Below are positions 34,641-44,640 of a DNA stretch of 64,000 nucleotides, piece after piece. The first letter of the stretch is position 1, and each line of letters opens with the position of its first letter. The notes under the pieces were generated by a model. That model was not told the DNA's origin. It searched no databases and saw only the letters and a list, made by a program, of their open reading frames with translations. Source of the DNA: JAIEPW01 sp964471915 (GTDB taxonomy: Bacteria; Acidobacteriota; Terriglobia; Bryobacterales; Bryobacteraceae); assembly GCA_964471915.1 (NCBI GenBank), contig CAYYID010000001.1, positions 1 through 64,000 of the forward strand, written 5' to 3'. A program made the translations under genes and the position numbers.

Positions 34641-37600
34641 ATGAACCAGACGATTCAAGGCACCATCAGACAACTGCACGGATCGCTGCGTGACTATATT
34701 GAGGCAACCTACCACATCAGTTCTCCCGCCCTGATCGCGCAACGCAAAGAACTGCTGGAACGTCCCGGAGTCATTTACCAGATCCCGTACATCGAATCGA
34801 CACCCCGGTATCAAAGCGGCCAACGCTTCGCTGCCATCAAGGGTCTGCCTGCCGCTGCGCTGAAAGTGTATTCCGGACTCGTCACGCCATCCGGGGATCT
34901 TCCAGCGTTGCTGTACGATCCGCCGTACCGTCATCAGTCCGAAGCGATCCGCCACACGCTCGTGGATGAGAAGAACCTGCTCGTCATGACCGGCACGGGC
35001 TCCGGGAAGACCGAATCGTTCCTGTTGCCGATTTTGGGCAAACTCGCGCGCGAAGCCGAGCAGCAGCCGTTGGCCTTTCGCGAGCAACGGGCAGTCCGTG
35101 CGCTGATCCTCTACCCGATGAATGCTCTGGTTAACGACCAGCTCGGCCGGTTGCGGTCGCTCTTCGGTGATCCGCGTACCGTGGCGCAATTCAAGCAATG
35201 GGCGGGACGGCCGGCGCGCTTTGCCCGCTACACGAGCCGCACACCCTACGCCGGCATTCGCACGCGCGAGAAGGACTCCGCCAAACTGAAGGCGTTCGAC
35301 GAATTCTATGTCGAGATCGAGCGACGGGCACGGGGCGCTCAATGCGAGGAACAGCGGCAGGCAACAACCCTTGCCCAGGAACTCAAAGCGCGGGGGAAGT
35401 GGCCTGCCAAGCCGGACCTGGTTGCATGGTTCGGCGCTAAGGGAACCGAATGGCAGGATCGCCAGACCGGGGCTTTCCGCCGAGCAGTGACCCGACCTGA
35501 CGATGTGGAACTGCTGACGCGCTACGAGGTACAGGTCGCGCCGCCTGATCTGCTCGTGACCAACTACTCGATGCTCGAATACATGCTCATGCGGCCCATC
35601 GAGCGGCCTATCTTCGATCAGACTCGCGACTGGCTGGAACGCAGTCCCTTCGAGAAGTTCCTTATCGTGCTGGATGAAGCTCACCTCTATAGGGGAGCGG
35701 CGGGTGCCGAGGTCGGGCTGCTTCTTCGGCGTCTGCGTGATCGCCTGAACATCACTCCCGGTCGCCTGCAAGTCATCTGTGCTACGGCGAGCTTCACGGA
35801 CGCGAACTATGCCCCGCTCTTCGGCGCGCAATTGACCGGCGTACCGGCAACCACGTTTGTCCCCATCCAGGGCGATTTCGCATGGAGGCCACACGCGGCC
35901 AAAGGCAGTAAACGCGACGCCGAGATCCTCAACTCGATTGATCTGTCCGCCTTCTACAATCGTGAAGACGATACCGCACGCCAGGCCCTCGTTAGGCCGT
36001 TCCTTGAGTATCGCCATATTCCACCCACCGGAACCCTTGAAACGCAGCTTTATCAGGCCCTCGCGGAGTTCCCGCCATTGGGGCTCCTGATCAACACGAC
36101 GATGAAACAGGCGCGCCCCGTCGAGGAACTCGGGCATGAACTGTTCCCGGATGCAACGCCCGAGGAGGCGGACATCGCCACAACCGTGCTCATGGCGTTG
36201 GGGAGTATGGCGCGACCGGATGCCAGAAGCCCCGGTCTGCTGCCGTGCAGGATGCACAATTTCTTCCGTGGGCTTCCGGGATTGTGGATCTGCATGGACC
36301 CGGCGTGCAGTGAACTCGCTGCGGAAGAGCGCAGCGATATCGCCGGAAGAATGTACAGCCAGCCCCGCGAGCGCTGCGACTGCGGCGCGCGAGTCCATGA
36401 GCTTTATACCTGCCGCTTCTGCGGAACCGCTTATGCGCGTGTCTACACCGACGATGTCGATGATCCCCGGTCGCTCTGGTCGGAGCCGGGCGAACGACTT
36501 CGGATGGAAGAAGGGGAGACGAGGCCTCTCTTGCCGCTTGATCTGCTCCTGGAAGATCCAAACCCGGCGCGAGCCGTTGAACCTGCGGACTACGATCTGG
36601 AGACGGGCAGTCTTAATCCCAATCAGCCGGGTCCGCGGATGCGCACGGTGTATTTGCGTAATGACCGTACTACTCCGCCGACGGACGAGGATGGCGATGT
36701 CGATCAGAGCCTGGAGGCGCGTGGACAATTCATACCGTGCGGTTGCTGCGGGAAGGTTGCACGCTTTGGACGAGCCACGGTGCAGGATCACCAGACTAAG
36801 GGCGACCAGCCCTTCCAGTCCCTGGTGGCCAAGCAAATACAGATTCAACCCCCGATCGCGACCAAGGCCACCCGCTTCGCACCGTTACGTGGCCGCAAAG
36901 TTCTCGTTTTTTCCGATTCCAGGCAAGTCGCCGCGCGTCTTGCGCCGAATTTGCAGATGTACTCAACCCGCGACTCGCTGCGCTCTCTCATTGCGTGGGG
37001 CTATCGCAGACTCGGCGCGGTTGGTGACATCCAGCCGCTCTTGAGTCTGGATGACCTTTACCTTGCCATTCTTCTGGCCTCAAAATCGTTAAGCGTGCGG
37101 CTGCGCCCCGAACTGAAGGCCGCGGAGACGTTCGCCGGGGAGGACACCGTCGAACTGGCGGTCGAAGATGGGAGCGCGGACTCGGACCATGGACTGCTGT
37201 TCCTGCTGACCAAGATGCGCTCCGAGAATCCGCCGCAAGCGCTTCTCGAAGATATCGTCACTACGGTACAGGACCCGTTTTTGGGCCTTGAAGCCCTTGC
37301 GCTTGCCTCACTGTGCGAACGTGCGGAACTCACGCCCCGCCTTGAAGCGCTCCCGAACTTACCGGGATTAGCCGAGACGCCCGCCGCCAAGGTAGCACTC
37401 GTGCGCGCCTGGCTTCGCTGCTGGCGCGGCTACGGATTCTGGCTCAGCCGGATGCCGTCGGCGTGGTGGAAACGGCCGCGAACGGAAGGGGTGAGCGTCA
37501 AAGGCAAGCGGGGCAAAGGAAAGTTCGCCGATATGGATGCGGTGATCCGTGACAAGGGCGCTCGTAAGGTCTTCAATGACCGATGGACACCCGAACTCCT

Positions 37601-40172
37601 CGCATTGTTTGCGGAAGACAATGCGGGCGAGTACCGCTTGCGCGGAGGACAACTTTCGTTGCAGGTTGCCGGGCAATGGGTGCGATGCGCGACCTGTAAG
37701 TCCGTCCACCGGCCGATACCGGGCATTCTGCATTGCCTGGACTGCGAGAGTGACAACGTCGTAGCGCTCGATCCCGATCACGATGCGGTCTTTCTGGCCC
37801 GCAAGGGCTACTATCGCCGACCCGTAATGGCGGCGTTGGCTGTGCCGCCAAGCGAGCCCATGGCCCTGATCGCGGCCGAGCACACGGCACAACTCAACGC
37901 ACCGCAAAACGACGATGTCTTTTCCAAAGCCGAGGAGCACGAGCTTCTGTTTCAGGACGTGGCACCGGCCTTCGGCAGGGACGCGCGCCGCGCCACCGCA
38001 ATTGACGTGCTCTCCAGCACCACCACGATGGAAGTCGGGATCGATATCGGCGCACTGTCCGGTGTGGCGTTGCGCAACATGCCGCCGGGGCGCGCAAACT
38101 ACCAGCAGCGGTCCGGTCGTGCCGGACGCCGAGGCAACGCTGTGGCCACCGTCATTGCTTTCGGCAGCGCCGACAGCCACGACGAGCACTACTTCGCTGA
38201 GCCCGACGGCATGATCAGAGGCGATGTGACCGACCCGCGGCTCACCCTCGACAACCTGGAAATCACGCGCCGACATTTGCGCGCGTTCCTCTTGCAGAAC
38301 TACCACCAGGATCGCCTGCCCGACGTGGACGCCACACAACCCCACGATCTGTTTTCGGTACTGGGAACCGTTGCCGGGTTCCGCTCAGAGAAAGCCATAC
38401 TCAATATCCACGACTTTGAGGACTGGCTTACGGATAACGAAGCGTCACTGCGCGACAGGGCCGCTTTATGGATTCCCGATGAACTGTCCCAAGCGGATCG
38501 CACGATCCTCCTTTTAGAACTGAAAGCCGACTGTCTCGACGCCGTCAGGAGCGCCATCGAAGCTCTGCCGGAGGAGGACGTGAAGCCGAAGGATGATGAG
38601 GGGAAGGAAGGGGAAGAGGGGGCCGAAGACGCACCTGAGGAAGACGAGGAGAATCCAAGCCAGAAGCCCAATGCCGGCCAGTTGCTCGATCGGCTGCTCT
38701 ATCGGGGCATTCTTCCCCGGTACGCGTTTCCGACGGATGTGGCGACGTTTCATGTCTTCGATCTCGCCCGTTCCAGCCGTTTCCGGCCGATCATGCGCTT
38801 TGCGCCCTCGCAGGGCCTTCCCATCGCACTCACCCAATATGCTCCGGGTAAACAGATTTGGATCTCCGGAAAATGCTACTCCTCCGCAGCCGTGTATTCC
38901 GTCATGCCTGGCGATCGATTCCGTGCGTGGGAGAATAAGCGTCTTTATAGCGAGTGCCGCGCTTGCGGTTTCGCACGCACGGATATGATCGGGCAGGTCG
39001 CCAGGGGAGACAAGCAAGACTGTCCGGCATGTGGCGCACCGGGCGCCTTCGGCGAAGCCCGCTATTGGCTGCGCCCACCCGGATTCGCCCATCCCGTGGA
39101 CCTCGAAGAGGTCACGTCGCCAGACGATATACCGGCGACGAGCTATGCCACGCGCGCCAAGCTCACCATGAATACGCCCGCGGAGGAATCGCGGTGGACC
39201 GAAATCAATCCGCGCATTCGTGTCCTCAAGGAGCGAAAGCACCTCCTGGTCTCCAACACTGGCCCCAAGCGCGACGGGTACTCGTACTGCGTCAAGTGCG
39301 GACGCATTGAGGCCAGTTGCGACCCCACACCACTCTTAACCGCGCCGCATCGCAAGCCATACCCCGATGAAAAGCAGCCCAACTGCGAGGGCGCAGGTAC
39401 CACTAGGCACATCGTACTGGGCACAGATTTCATCACGGACATTGCATTGTTGTCGATGAGCGTGGAGCCGCCGCTCAAGCTCAAGCCCGGACACTATGCG
39501 ACCGATGTGGCGCTGCGCACCGTCAGCGAGGCCCTGGCCAAGGCCGCAAGCCGTTTGCTTGAGATCGAGCCTGGAGAACTCATGGCCGAATACCGACCGT
39601 CGTTGACACCCGAAGGCCGCGAGGGCCTCAAAGCGGAAATCTTCCTCTACGATACGTTGCCGGGTGGCGCGGGCTTTTCGAGCCAGCTTGTCGGTCGCGG
39701 CGGCGAACTGTTCGAGCGGGCGCTCACCCTGATGAAGACGTGTCCTGAGAGTTGCGAGGCGTCGTGCTACCGGTGTTTGCGGAGCTTCAAGAACAAGTTC
39801 GAGCATCGCCTGCTGGACCGTCATGTGGGCGCGGAACTGATGGAGTACCTGCTGAGCGGCAGTCTGCCGGAATTCGATGCACAGCGGCTTGAGAATTCAA
39901 CGGCACTCCTCTTCAACGATCTGCTCAGGCAAGGACTCTCTGGCATTGCGCTTGAGCGAGATGGGGCGGCGATCCGTGCTACAACCAACAACGGCGAAAA
40001 CTTCGTCATCGCGCTGTCTTCTCCTTTGACGGCGGACCGCCCGGCTGAATCGGGACTCGCATCAGCCAACGAGCAGGCAAACGCACCCATGCTGCTTACG
40101 GTCAATGAACTCCTGATCCGCGGAAACCTGCCGGCTGCCACCCGTGACATCATGCAACGTCTTGGCGTATGA
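34641..40172 (+). CDS. druE: Druantia DruE-like DEAD/DEAH helicase with DUF1998
   Basis: 1843 aa, with GAGGAAAGG before the ATG. Helicase lobe 1 has Walker A GTGSGKT (~118-124), ALILYPMNALVNDQ and DEAH (~343). Lobe 2 has STTTMEVGIDIGAL (~1123) and QQRSGRAGRRG. A large insert between the lobes bears zinc-ribbon-like cysteine pairs (CDCG, CRFCGTAY, CGCCG). The C-terminus is the DUF1998/MZB four-cysteine cluster C-x3-C-x3-C-x2-C (~1700). An acidic low-complexity stretch lies near 38575-38660. This matches DruE, the only gene common to all Druantia types, rather than DISARM DrmA/DrmB, which are separate proteins. Confidence 0.88.
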   Translation: MNQTIQGTIRQLHGSLRDYIEATYHISSPALIAQRKELLERPGVIYQIPYIESTPRYQSGQRFAAIKGLPAAALKVYSGLVTPSGDLPALLYDPPYRHQSEAIRHTLVDEKNLLVMTGTGSGKTESFLLPILGKLAREAEQQPLAFREQRAVRALILYPMNALVNDQLGRLRSLFGDPRTVAQFKQWAGRPARFARYTSRTPYAGIRTREKDSAKLKAFDEFYVEIERRARGAQCEEQRQATTLAQELKARGKWPAKPDLVAWFGAKGTEWQDRQTGAFRRAVTRPDDVELLTRYEVQVAPPDLLVTNYSMLEYMLMRPIERPIFDQTRDWLERSPFEKFLIVLDEAHLYRGAAGAEVGLLLRRLRDRLNITPGRLQVICATASFTDANYAPLFGAQLTGVPATTFVPIQGDFAWRPHAAKGSKRDAEILNSIDLSAFYNREDDTARQALVRPFLEYRHIPPTGTLETQLYQALAEFPPLGLLINTTMKQARPVEELGHELFPDATPEEADIATTVLMALGSMARPDARSPGLLPCRMHNFFRGLPGLWICMDPACSELAAEERSDIAGRMYSQPRERCDCGARVHELYTCRFCGTAYARVYTDDVDDPRSLWSEPGERLRMEEGETRPLLPLDLLLEDPNPARAVEPADYDLETGSLNPNQPGPRMRTVYLRNDRTTPPTDEDGDVDQSLEARGQFIPCGCCGKVARFGRATVQDHQTKGDQPFQSLVAKQIQIQPPIATKATRFAPLRGRKVLVFSDSRQVAARLAPNLQMYSTRDSLRSLIAWGYRRLGAVGDIQPLLSLDDLYLAILLASKSLSVRLRPELKAAETFAGEDTVELAVEDGSADSDHGLLFLLTKMRSENPPQALLEDIVTTVQDPFLGLEALALASLCERAELTPRLEALPNLPGLAETPAAKVALVRAWLRCWRGYGFWLSRMPSAWWKRPRTEGVSVKGKRGKGKFADMDAVIRDKGARKVFNDRWTPELLALFAEDNAGEYRLRGGQLSLQVAGQWVRCATCKSVHRPIPGILHCLDCESDNVVALDPDHDAVFLARKGYYRRPVMAALAVPPSEPMALIAAEHTAQLNAPQNDDVFSKAEEHELLFQDVAPAFGRDARRATAIDVLSSTTTMEVGIDIGALSGVALRNMPPGRANYQQRSGRAGRRGNAVATVIAFGSADSHDEHYFAEPDGMIRGDVTDPRLTLDNLEITRRHLRAFLLQNYHQDRLPDVDATQPHDLFSVLGTVAGFRSEKAILNIHDFEDWLTDNEASLRDRAALWIPDELSQADRTILLLELKADCLDAVRSAIEALPEEDVKPKDDEGKEGEEGAEDAPEEDEENPSQKPNAGQLLDRLLYRGILPRYAFPTDVATFHVFDLARSSRFRPIMRFAPSQGLPIALTQYAPGKQIWISGKCYSSAAVYSVMPGDRFRAWENKRLYSECRACGFARTDMIGQVARGDKQDCPACGAPGAFGEARYWLRPPGFAHPVDLEEVTSPDDIPATSYATRAKLTMNTPAEESRWTEINPRIRVLKERKHLLVSNTGPKRDGYSYCVKCGRIEASCDPTPLLTAPHRKPYPDEKQPNCEGAGTTRHIVLGTDFITDIALLSMSVEPPLKLKPGHYATDVALRTVSEALAKAASRLLEIEPGELMAEYRPSLTPEGREGLKAEIFLYDTLPGGAGFSSQLVGRGGELFERALTLMKTCPESCEASCYRCLRSFKNKFEHRLLDRHVGAELMEYLLSGSLPEFDAQRLENSTALLFNDLLRQGLSGIALERDGAAIRATTNNGENFVIALSSPLTADRPAESGLASANEQANAPMLLTVNELLIRGNLPAATRDIMQRLGV

Positions 40173-40226
40173 GGACCAAGCGCTTCGTCCGCGTTGCTCA
40201 AGCCAGAAGGCATTCGGGGGGAACGG

Positions 40227-41291
40227 CTAGATGGGTTTTCGGAAGTTTAGCGCCGCTGCGATGCCGACCGCGAAGTTAAAGATCGCGATGAAACCCGCAA
40301 GAAAGATAAGCCAGGGAAGACCTCGGGGAGCAAACGCGGGATTGACCCACACGGTGGTGATCTGCGGTATGGCCAACAGAATCCCGACGGCCAGCCCGAT
40401 CAGAACAGTCTTCCAGATGCGCCCTTGAATGTTGATCGGCAGATCAAACTGAACGGCTGCATCTTCACCGCTTGCTTTCTTCTTCACCGTGATGACGGCA
40501 CGCTCATTCTTGAGCGGCTCTTGCGTACGAAAGCGCAGCCAGTGTCGGTCGTACGGTGAATCGATCTGCATTGTCGATCCGGTGATGAAGGTAACAGCAC
40601 CTCCTGAAAGGGCCGTTTCGAGTTGGAAAGCACCTGGCGCTTGACTCGGCAGGAAATGGTCGATGATGAGCTCGTAGTCTCGCCCCGGTTGCAGGTCGTA
40701 TTGCGCGCCCTGCATCTCGACCGCCGTCTTGCTTTTGAGATCCTGGAGCCGAATAACTTGGTAGAATGGCCCGCTGGTGTTGAAATTCGCCCGCTCGAGC
40801 AAATGACCCACTGTCAACTGCCAATCCGAAATCGCGGTCGATTCGACAACGGATTTCGGGTAATCGTTCACTTCTACCCAGAACGCGCCCGCTGCATACG
40901 GCGAATCACCCGAATCCGGCCATTCCGGCACTTCCGTCGAGCGGCTTTGGATGTCCTGATTAAACACCGCGATGTCGGCCGCGAACGCAAATTTGCCGAC
41001 TTGCATCCGCAAGACCACAAAGTCGCCGATGACAGGAGCCTCGATCAGCGCCGCAAACCGGACTGGGATGAAGTCCACGGGTTTCGCCCTGTCGGATTGA
41101 TCCAGATAACAGATCAGTACCTGGTCATCCTTGCCAATACGGGACGCCTTCAGGTGCTCCTGGACGGAATGGGCGAGGTACTTCAGCCGATATCGAAATG
41201 TGATCTCACAGCCCGCAGGCATCGCCATTGCGCGGACGATGTCGTCACGGTACCGTCGCTGGGCACCCGACGAGAAGCAGATGAATTGCAC
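40227..41291 (-). CDS. Unrecognised membrane protein beside the Druantia operon
   Basis: 354 aa. GTG start at 41291 with AAAGGAGGAA 8 nt upstream. The first ~280 residues are soluble and beta-rich (EITFRYRLKYLAHSV; DQVLICYLDQSDR; FIPVRFAALIEAPVIGDFVVLRM; a LERANFNTSGPFYQVIRLQDL segment). Two transmembrane helices close the protein (KTVLIGLAVGILLAIPQI and LPWLIFLAGFIAIFNFAVGI), so the large domain is probably cytoplasmic. It is convergent with DruE and 70 bp downstream of a WYL regulator. Possible defence effector or sensor; function unknown. Confidence 0.65.
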   Translation of the reverse strand: MQFICFSSGAQRRYRDDIVRAMAMPAGCEITFRYRLKYLAHSVQEHLKASRIGKDDQVLICYLDQSDRAKPVDFIPVRFAALIEAPVIGDFVVLRMQVGKFAFAADIAVFNQDIQSRSTEVPEWPDSGDSPYAAGAFWVEVNDYPKSVVESTAISDWQLTVGHLLERANFNTSGPFYQVIRLQDLKSKTAVEMQGAQYDLQPGRDYELIIDHFLPSQAPGAFQLETALSGGAVTFITGSTMQIDSPYDRHWLRFRTQEPLKNERAVITVKKKASGEDAAVQFDLPINIQGRIWKTVLIGLAVGILLAIPQITTVWVNPAFAPRGLPWLIFLAGFIAIFNFAVGIAAALNFRKPI

Positions 41292-41361
41292 GGGTTGTTC
41301 CTCCTTTCACCCCCCGATCTCTCTCACAGGGGATCTAGAACTTCACTTGATGATAACGCCC

Positions 41362-42336
41362 TCAGTGGCTCACCGAATGAGCCACTCGGTATCTCCGCAA
41401 GGCTTCTTCAAGACGTGTGCGCACCGCATCGCGAAGCCCTTGCGGTTCAAGCACTTCCACGTCTGGGCCGAATCGGAGCAGATCGCGGATCAATTCCGCA
41501 TCATGCGAATACGGTACGCGAAGGGTGTAGCTGCCATCGGCTTCGAGATGGCCGCTTTGATCTGCGTGCCACTTCTCTCCCGCGACCCAACGCGCCGCTT
41601 GCGGTGAGAACCGCAGCACCGCCATACGCGTGAGCGAACCGCCAAAAATGCCGTAACCCGACCCCAGTTGCAGATCCAGATCAGCATCGGAAAGCTCGTG
41701 CGCGGATTCGTCCAGCATGTGGGCAGCGCGGATCGCATCCAGAGCGAAACTGCGCAGACCCATCCTCATGTGGCACCATGCGTCAAGATACCAATTATCG
41801 CGGTAGTAGACCAATCGCGCGGGCGAAACCAGTCGCTGCGTCTCTTCACCGCTCGTGCGGCTGCGGTATTTAATGTCCAGGCGCTTGCGACCGAGTACGG
41901 CTTGCGTCACAGCTTCAAAGATCTCAACGCTGACGAGGCGGGTACCCAGCGGAAGGATCCGAATCCGTCTGGCGACTTCTTCAGCCTTCGTCAAGTCGGT
42001 GCCCGAGATTCTCGGGAGCAACAGGCGCAAGGATGCAAATTCCTCGCGGGCGATCGACGGCTGCACGCGGGCAATCAATTGGTAGAACACGATGAGCGAC
42101 TGTAGCTCTGCCTGCGTGAGATAGAGCGACGGTAGTGCGTGGCCTCCTTCAAACCGGTAGGTCCGGGAACTGCGATCCCAGACCACCGGCGCGTTCAGGC
42201 GGTCGCGGAGATACTCCAGGTCCCGCTTCACCGTGGCGCGCGACACTTCCAGTTCCTCTTGGATCTCGCGCATGGACGCCGAACCACGCAATTTGAGAAG
42301 GCGCTCTATCCGGTAAACACGTTCGAGGATGCTCAC
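41362..42336 (-). CDS. WYL-domain transcriptional regulator
   Basis: 324 aa. Start taken as GTG 42336 because GAGAG lies 7 nt upstream and the product then begins SILERVYRIERLLK, as is usual for this family; an ATG at 42366 is possible. The winged helix (SMREIQEELEVSRATVKRDLEYLRD) is followed by a WYL ligand-binding domain with YYRDNWYLDAWCHMR and a WCX C-terminus (LLRFGPDVEVLEPQGLR). WYL regulators often control phage-defence loci and sense nucleic acid or nucleotides. It probably controls the membrane protein gene downstream and perhaps the convergent Druantia operon. Confidence 0.88.
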   Translation of the reverse strand: MSILERVYRIERLLKLRGSASMREIQEELEVSRATVKRDLEYLRDRLNAPVVWDRSSRTYRFEGGHALPSLYLTQAELQSLIVFYQLIARVQPSIAREEFASLRLLLPRISGTDLTKAEEVARRIRILPLGTRLVSVEIFEAVTQAVLGRKRLDIKYRSRTSGEETQRLVSPARLVYYRDNWYLDAWCHMRMGLRSFALDAIRAAHMLDESAHELSDADLDLQLGSGYGIFGGSLTRMAVLRFSPQAARWVAGEKWHADQSGHLEADGSYTLRVPYSHDAELIRDLLRFGPDVEVLEPQGLRDAVRTRLEEALRRYRVAHSVSH

Positions 42337-42769
42337 ATCGCAACTCTCAGGCGCCAGCCACACCATCTGCCCATGGACGGCCTCAGTTCAGTATCCTCAA
42401 ATCGAGCGTCCAAGGCTCGGGCTCTTTTCGGCAGAGCGGATGTGATCCCCGCAACGGCGCGGGCGAAGAGCCACACCCCCAAGCGTGCCCGGTCGCCGGT
42501 GTCACCATCGGAAGAATGGGGGCAGGCCCCAGCGGCAATGTTGCGCAGCGTCGCACCTTCCTTGACTGTGGATGCGTTGCCGTAATAATACGAGATACGC
42601 ATGGCGTCGGCTCTGGTGCGTCCAGTTCGTCACCGGATCGACGGCAAGTCCCACCGCTGTGGAGGCAAGAACACCGTTAGGCCAGATCACACCCTGGGGA
42701 CGCGGGACCCGCCTTCCCAGACAAAGCGGCCTCGGGAGCCAGCACTGCGTCGGAGAGGACGCCATGCAG
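42337..42769. other. Gap without a recognisable gene
   Basis: About 430 bp between the WYL regulator and the integrase fragment. Open frames on both strands lack any family signature. Probably rearranged border DNA. Confidence 0.45.
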
Positions 42770-42924
42770 CGCGTACACGGCACCCGATTGAGCAACCCGG
42801 AGTGCGCCGTGAACAGTCTGGTTGAGGTACTGTCACTTTTCGATTTCGGATCCCGGCCGTTATACACGCGCACCAGCCAGGTGTGGTCGCCGCGGCGGAC
42901 GATCTCACCGACTTTACGTGCCAT
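42770..42924 (-). pseudogene. Tyrosine integrase remnant (N-terminal arm domain)
   Basis: The ATG at 42924 begins MARKVGEIVRRGDHTWLVRVYNGRDPKSK, the start of integrases with an AP2-like arm DNA-binding domain. A frameshift near 42845 puts the continuation (QYLNQTVHGALRVAQ) in the next frame. All core and catalytic domains are missing. It lies ~3.2 kb from the intact tRNA-Pro, so it may be the debris of the integrase that inserted the island. Confidence 0.7.
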
Positions 42925-43314
42925 AAAGATACCCTCCGTAGCGTCGCCCCCACTGATGGCACACTCCGCGCGGCTGTTCAGCTGACTTGTTGAGGAATAT
43001 GAACATGAAGGCTGATCGGGATACAGTCTGCGTCCGGCGGCAGTGGGCCGGGCGCCGGGGTGGCTTTGGACGCGGGCACACAGGTCGCACACTCGCGCGG
43101 CACTAGGATGATTCTAACGGGTTCGGAACGCCTGAGACTGATCGGCGCGAGTCAAGGTCGCTCTGGAGGGCCACGCCCTGAAGGGAGCGCGAGTGAGGGC
43201 GGGTTATAGAGGTCCTCCCGCCCCTCCCCTGTTCGGTTGTGAGCATGACGGCAGGCCATCATGGTCACAATCCGTCGGGCTTGCGGGGCTCTGTGAACAA
43301 TACGGGGCGGGACA
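42925..43314. other. Gap with a GC hairpin, no gene recognised
   Basis: About 390 bp. A GAGGGCGGG segment at 43195 pairs imperfectly with the CCCGCCCCTC at 43217-43226. No tRNA, ORF with a family signature or obvious repeat is seen. It may hold the promoter of the AsnC-like gene. Confidence 0.4.
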
Positions 43315-43938
43315 ATGCGAGCTAAGATAACACTCACTATGGAGCAACTGGTTTTCGACAACGACCACAACCTCAAGGACACACCCAGGACGATCTTACT
43401 GGCGCTTCAAGTGGATCCGTTTGCACTTGATGACCTGATTGCGCAGAATGTGAACCTGGATGTTTCTACGGTTCGCAAATGGCTGCGGGATCTTCGGCGG
43501 GAGAAACTCTTGACGGACCAAGCCCGGCTGGTCGATCTCGTTGCGGCTGGTGTGATGTTGAGATATCGAGTCGACGTGACTATAGATTCCCCTCGATTGA
43601 ACACCAGCTGTGAAACAGGGACTTTGAAGCAAATTCACGCTGATGACCCGAACAAGCAGCGTCGCCTGGCGTACTACATCAAAGATCATGTCGCACCTAG
43701 CTGCAAAGGTGTCTTAGTCGAGGAGGTTGCGATCATGCTGGGCGATCCAGCTGACTTGACGGTGACGGTCCTCGTTCCGCGTCATGAAGTTATCTTTAGC
43801 TTCGTGACCGAACACCTAAGGTGCCTCGACGAGGTGAAGAGCACAAGCACGTCGCACGTTTCGTGGCGTACCGACCGAATGTTCCCGGTTAGCCGGCGGA
43901 AGCGGTCGAGTCAGAACCGGAGGGTGTCCCAACCCTAG
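43315..43938 (+). CDS. Lrp/AsnC-like regulator, divergent
   Basis: 207 aa (or 199 aa from a second ATG at 43339, MEQLVFDND). The N-terminus has a winged-helix pattern (ILLALQVDPFALDDLIAQNVNLDVSTVRKWLRDLRREKLL) and the second half the RAM/AsnC ligand-domain cadence (DLTVTVLVPRHEVIFSFVTEHLRCLDEVKSTSTSHV). The middle contains ~60 residues with little similarity to the usual family length. It may be a regulator of the island right arm. Confidence 0.6.
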   Translation: MRAKITLTMEQLVFDNDHNLKDTPRTILLALQVDPFALDDLIAQNVNLDVSTVRKWLRDLRREKLLTDQARLVDLVAAGVMLRYRVDVTIDSPRLNTSCETGTLKQIHADDPNKQRRLAYYIKDHVAPSCKGVLVEEVAIMLGDPADLTVTVLVPRHEVIFSFVTEHLRCLDEVKSTSTSHVSWRTDRMFPVSRRKRSSQNRRVSQP

Positions 43939-44082
43939 TTGAGGGTTGCTACGGCGGTGGGCGGCCGGTTCGAACAGAATCGAGTCGCCCAAACCCAAAG
44001 GACACCAACCGCGGTGAAGGAGAGATACCAGATCGCGAGGCGCGCCGGGGGCGCCGGAGTGAGGAAGCGTTGGACCGGTTCA

Positions 44083-44253
44083 CGCAAGGCGGCGGGCAGG
44101 TTTCTGCTGCCGCTGGTGGAACTGGTGCAGCGAGCGCGGCTGGCCGTGGACGACGTGATCCACGAACTGGGGCGCAAGACCATCGAGACGATCCCAGAGT
44201 TGAGCGCGCACGAAGTAGCCGGGTCGCGGGCGCCGGGCAAGAGCCGGCGGTGA
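44083..44253 (+). pseudogene. Transposase N-terminal remnant (mutator/IS256-like)
   Basis: A fragment reading FLLPLVELVQRARLAVDDV, HELGRKTIETI and LSAHEVAGSRAPGK resembles the N-terminus of mutator-type transposases, which keep an SA..VAG..-.GK motif before the catalytic part. No catalytic region follows. The rest of 43939-44640 has no gene that I recognise. Confidence 0.4.
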
Positions 44254-44640
44254 AGTACGCTGGCATGAGTTCGCAGCCGGGCCGGGTGAGGTTGGCGGTT
44301 ACCTCGGCTTCCACCACAAACTCGGCGATCATCTCCGCCATAGCCCGCAGCGAGTCGGGCGGACGACCATGAGACCTCACACCTCATCCACTGGGGAAGG
44401 GAGCAGCAAGAAACCTCATTCGTAATCGCGAGGACAGTGCCATCATCTAGTTCGGAGGGGTAACGCGACGAGAAACGGTTCAAAAGGATTCAATCGAAGA
44501 ATAAAGCCGGAGGCGAAGAATCGCTCCGGCGACCCGTTCCGGAGAACGGGAACTACCGCTCGGTGATGAAGACCGCGAGGTAGCTACCGTTCATCCGCTT
44601 GAGGAACGAGTCTGCCGAGCATGAAGGTTTGAGGTAGAAC

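Noticed and set aside
34239..36848. 869-codon open frame on the minus strand
   Set aside because: It is fully antisense to the DruE helicase, whose motifs are clear. The minus frame has no protein signature and is a GC-rich shadow.
34641..40172. DISARM helicase (DrmA/DrmB)
   Set aside because: DISARM splits helicase and DUF1998 into two proteins and has no DUF4338 gene; the fusion plus DUF4338 fits Druantia better.
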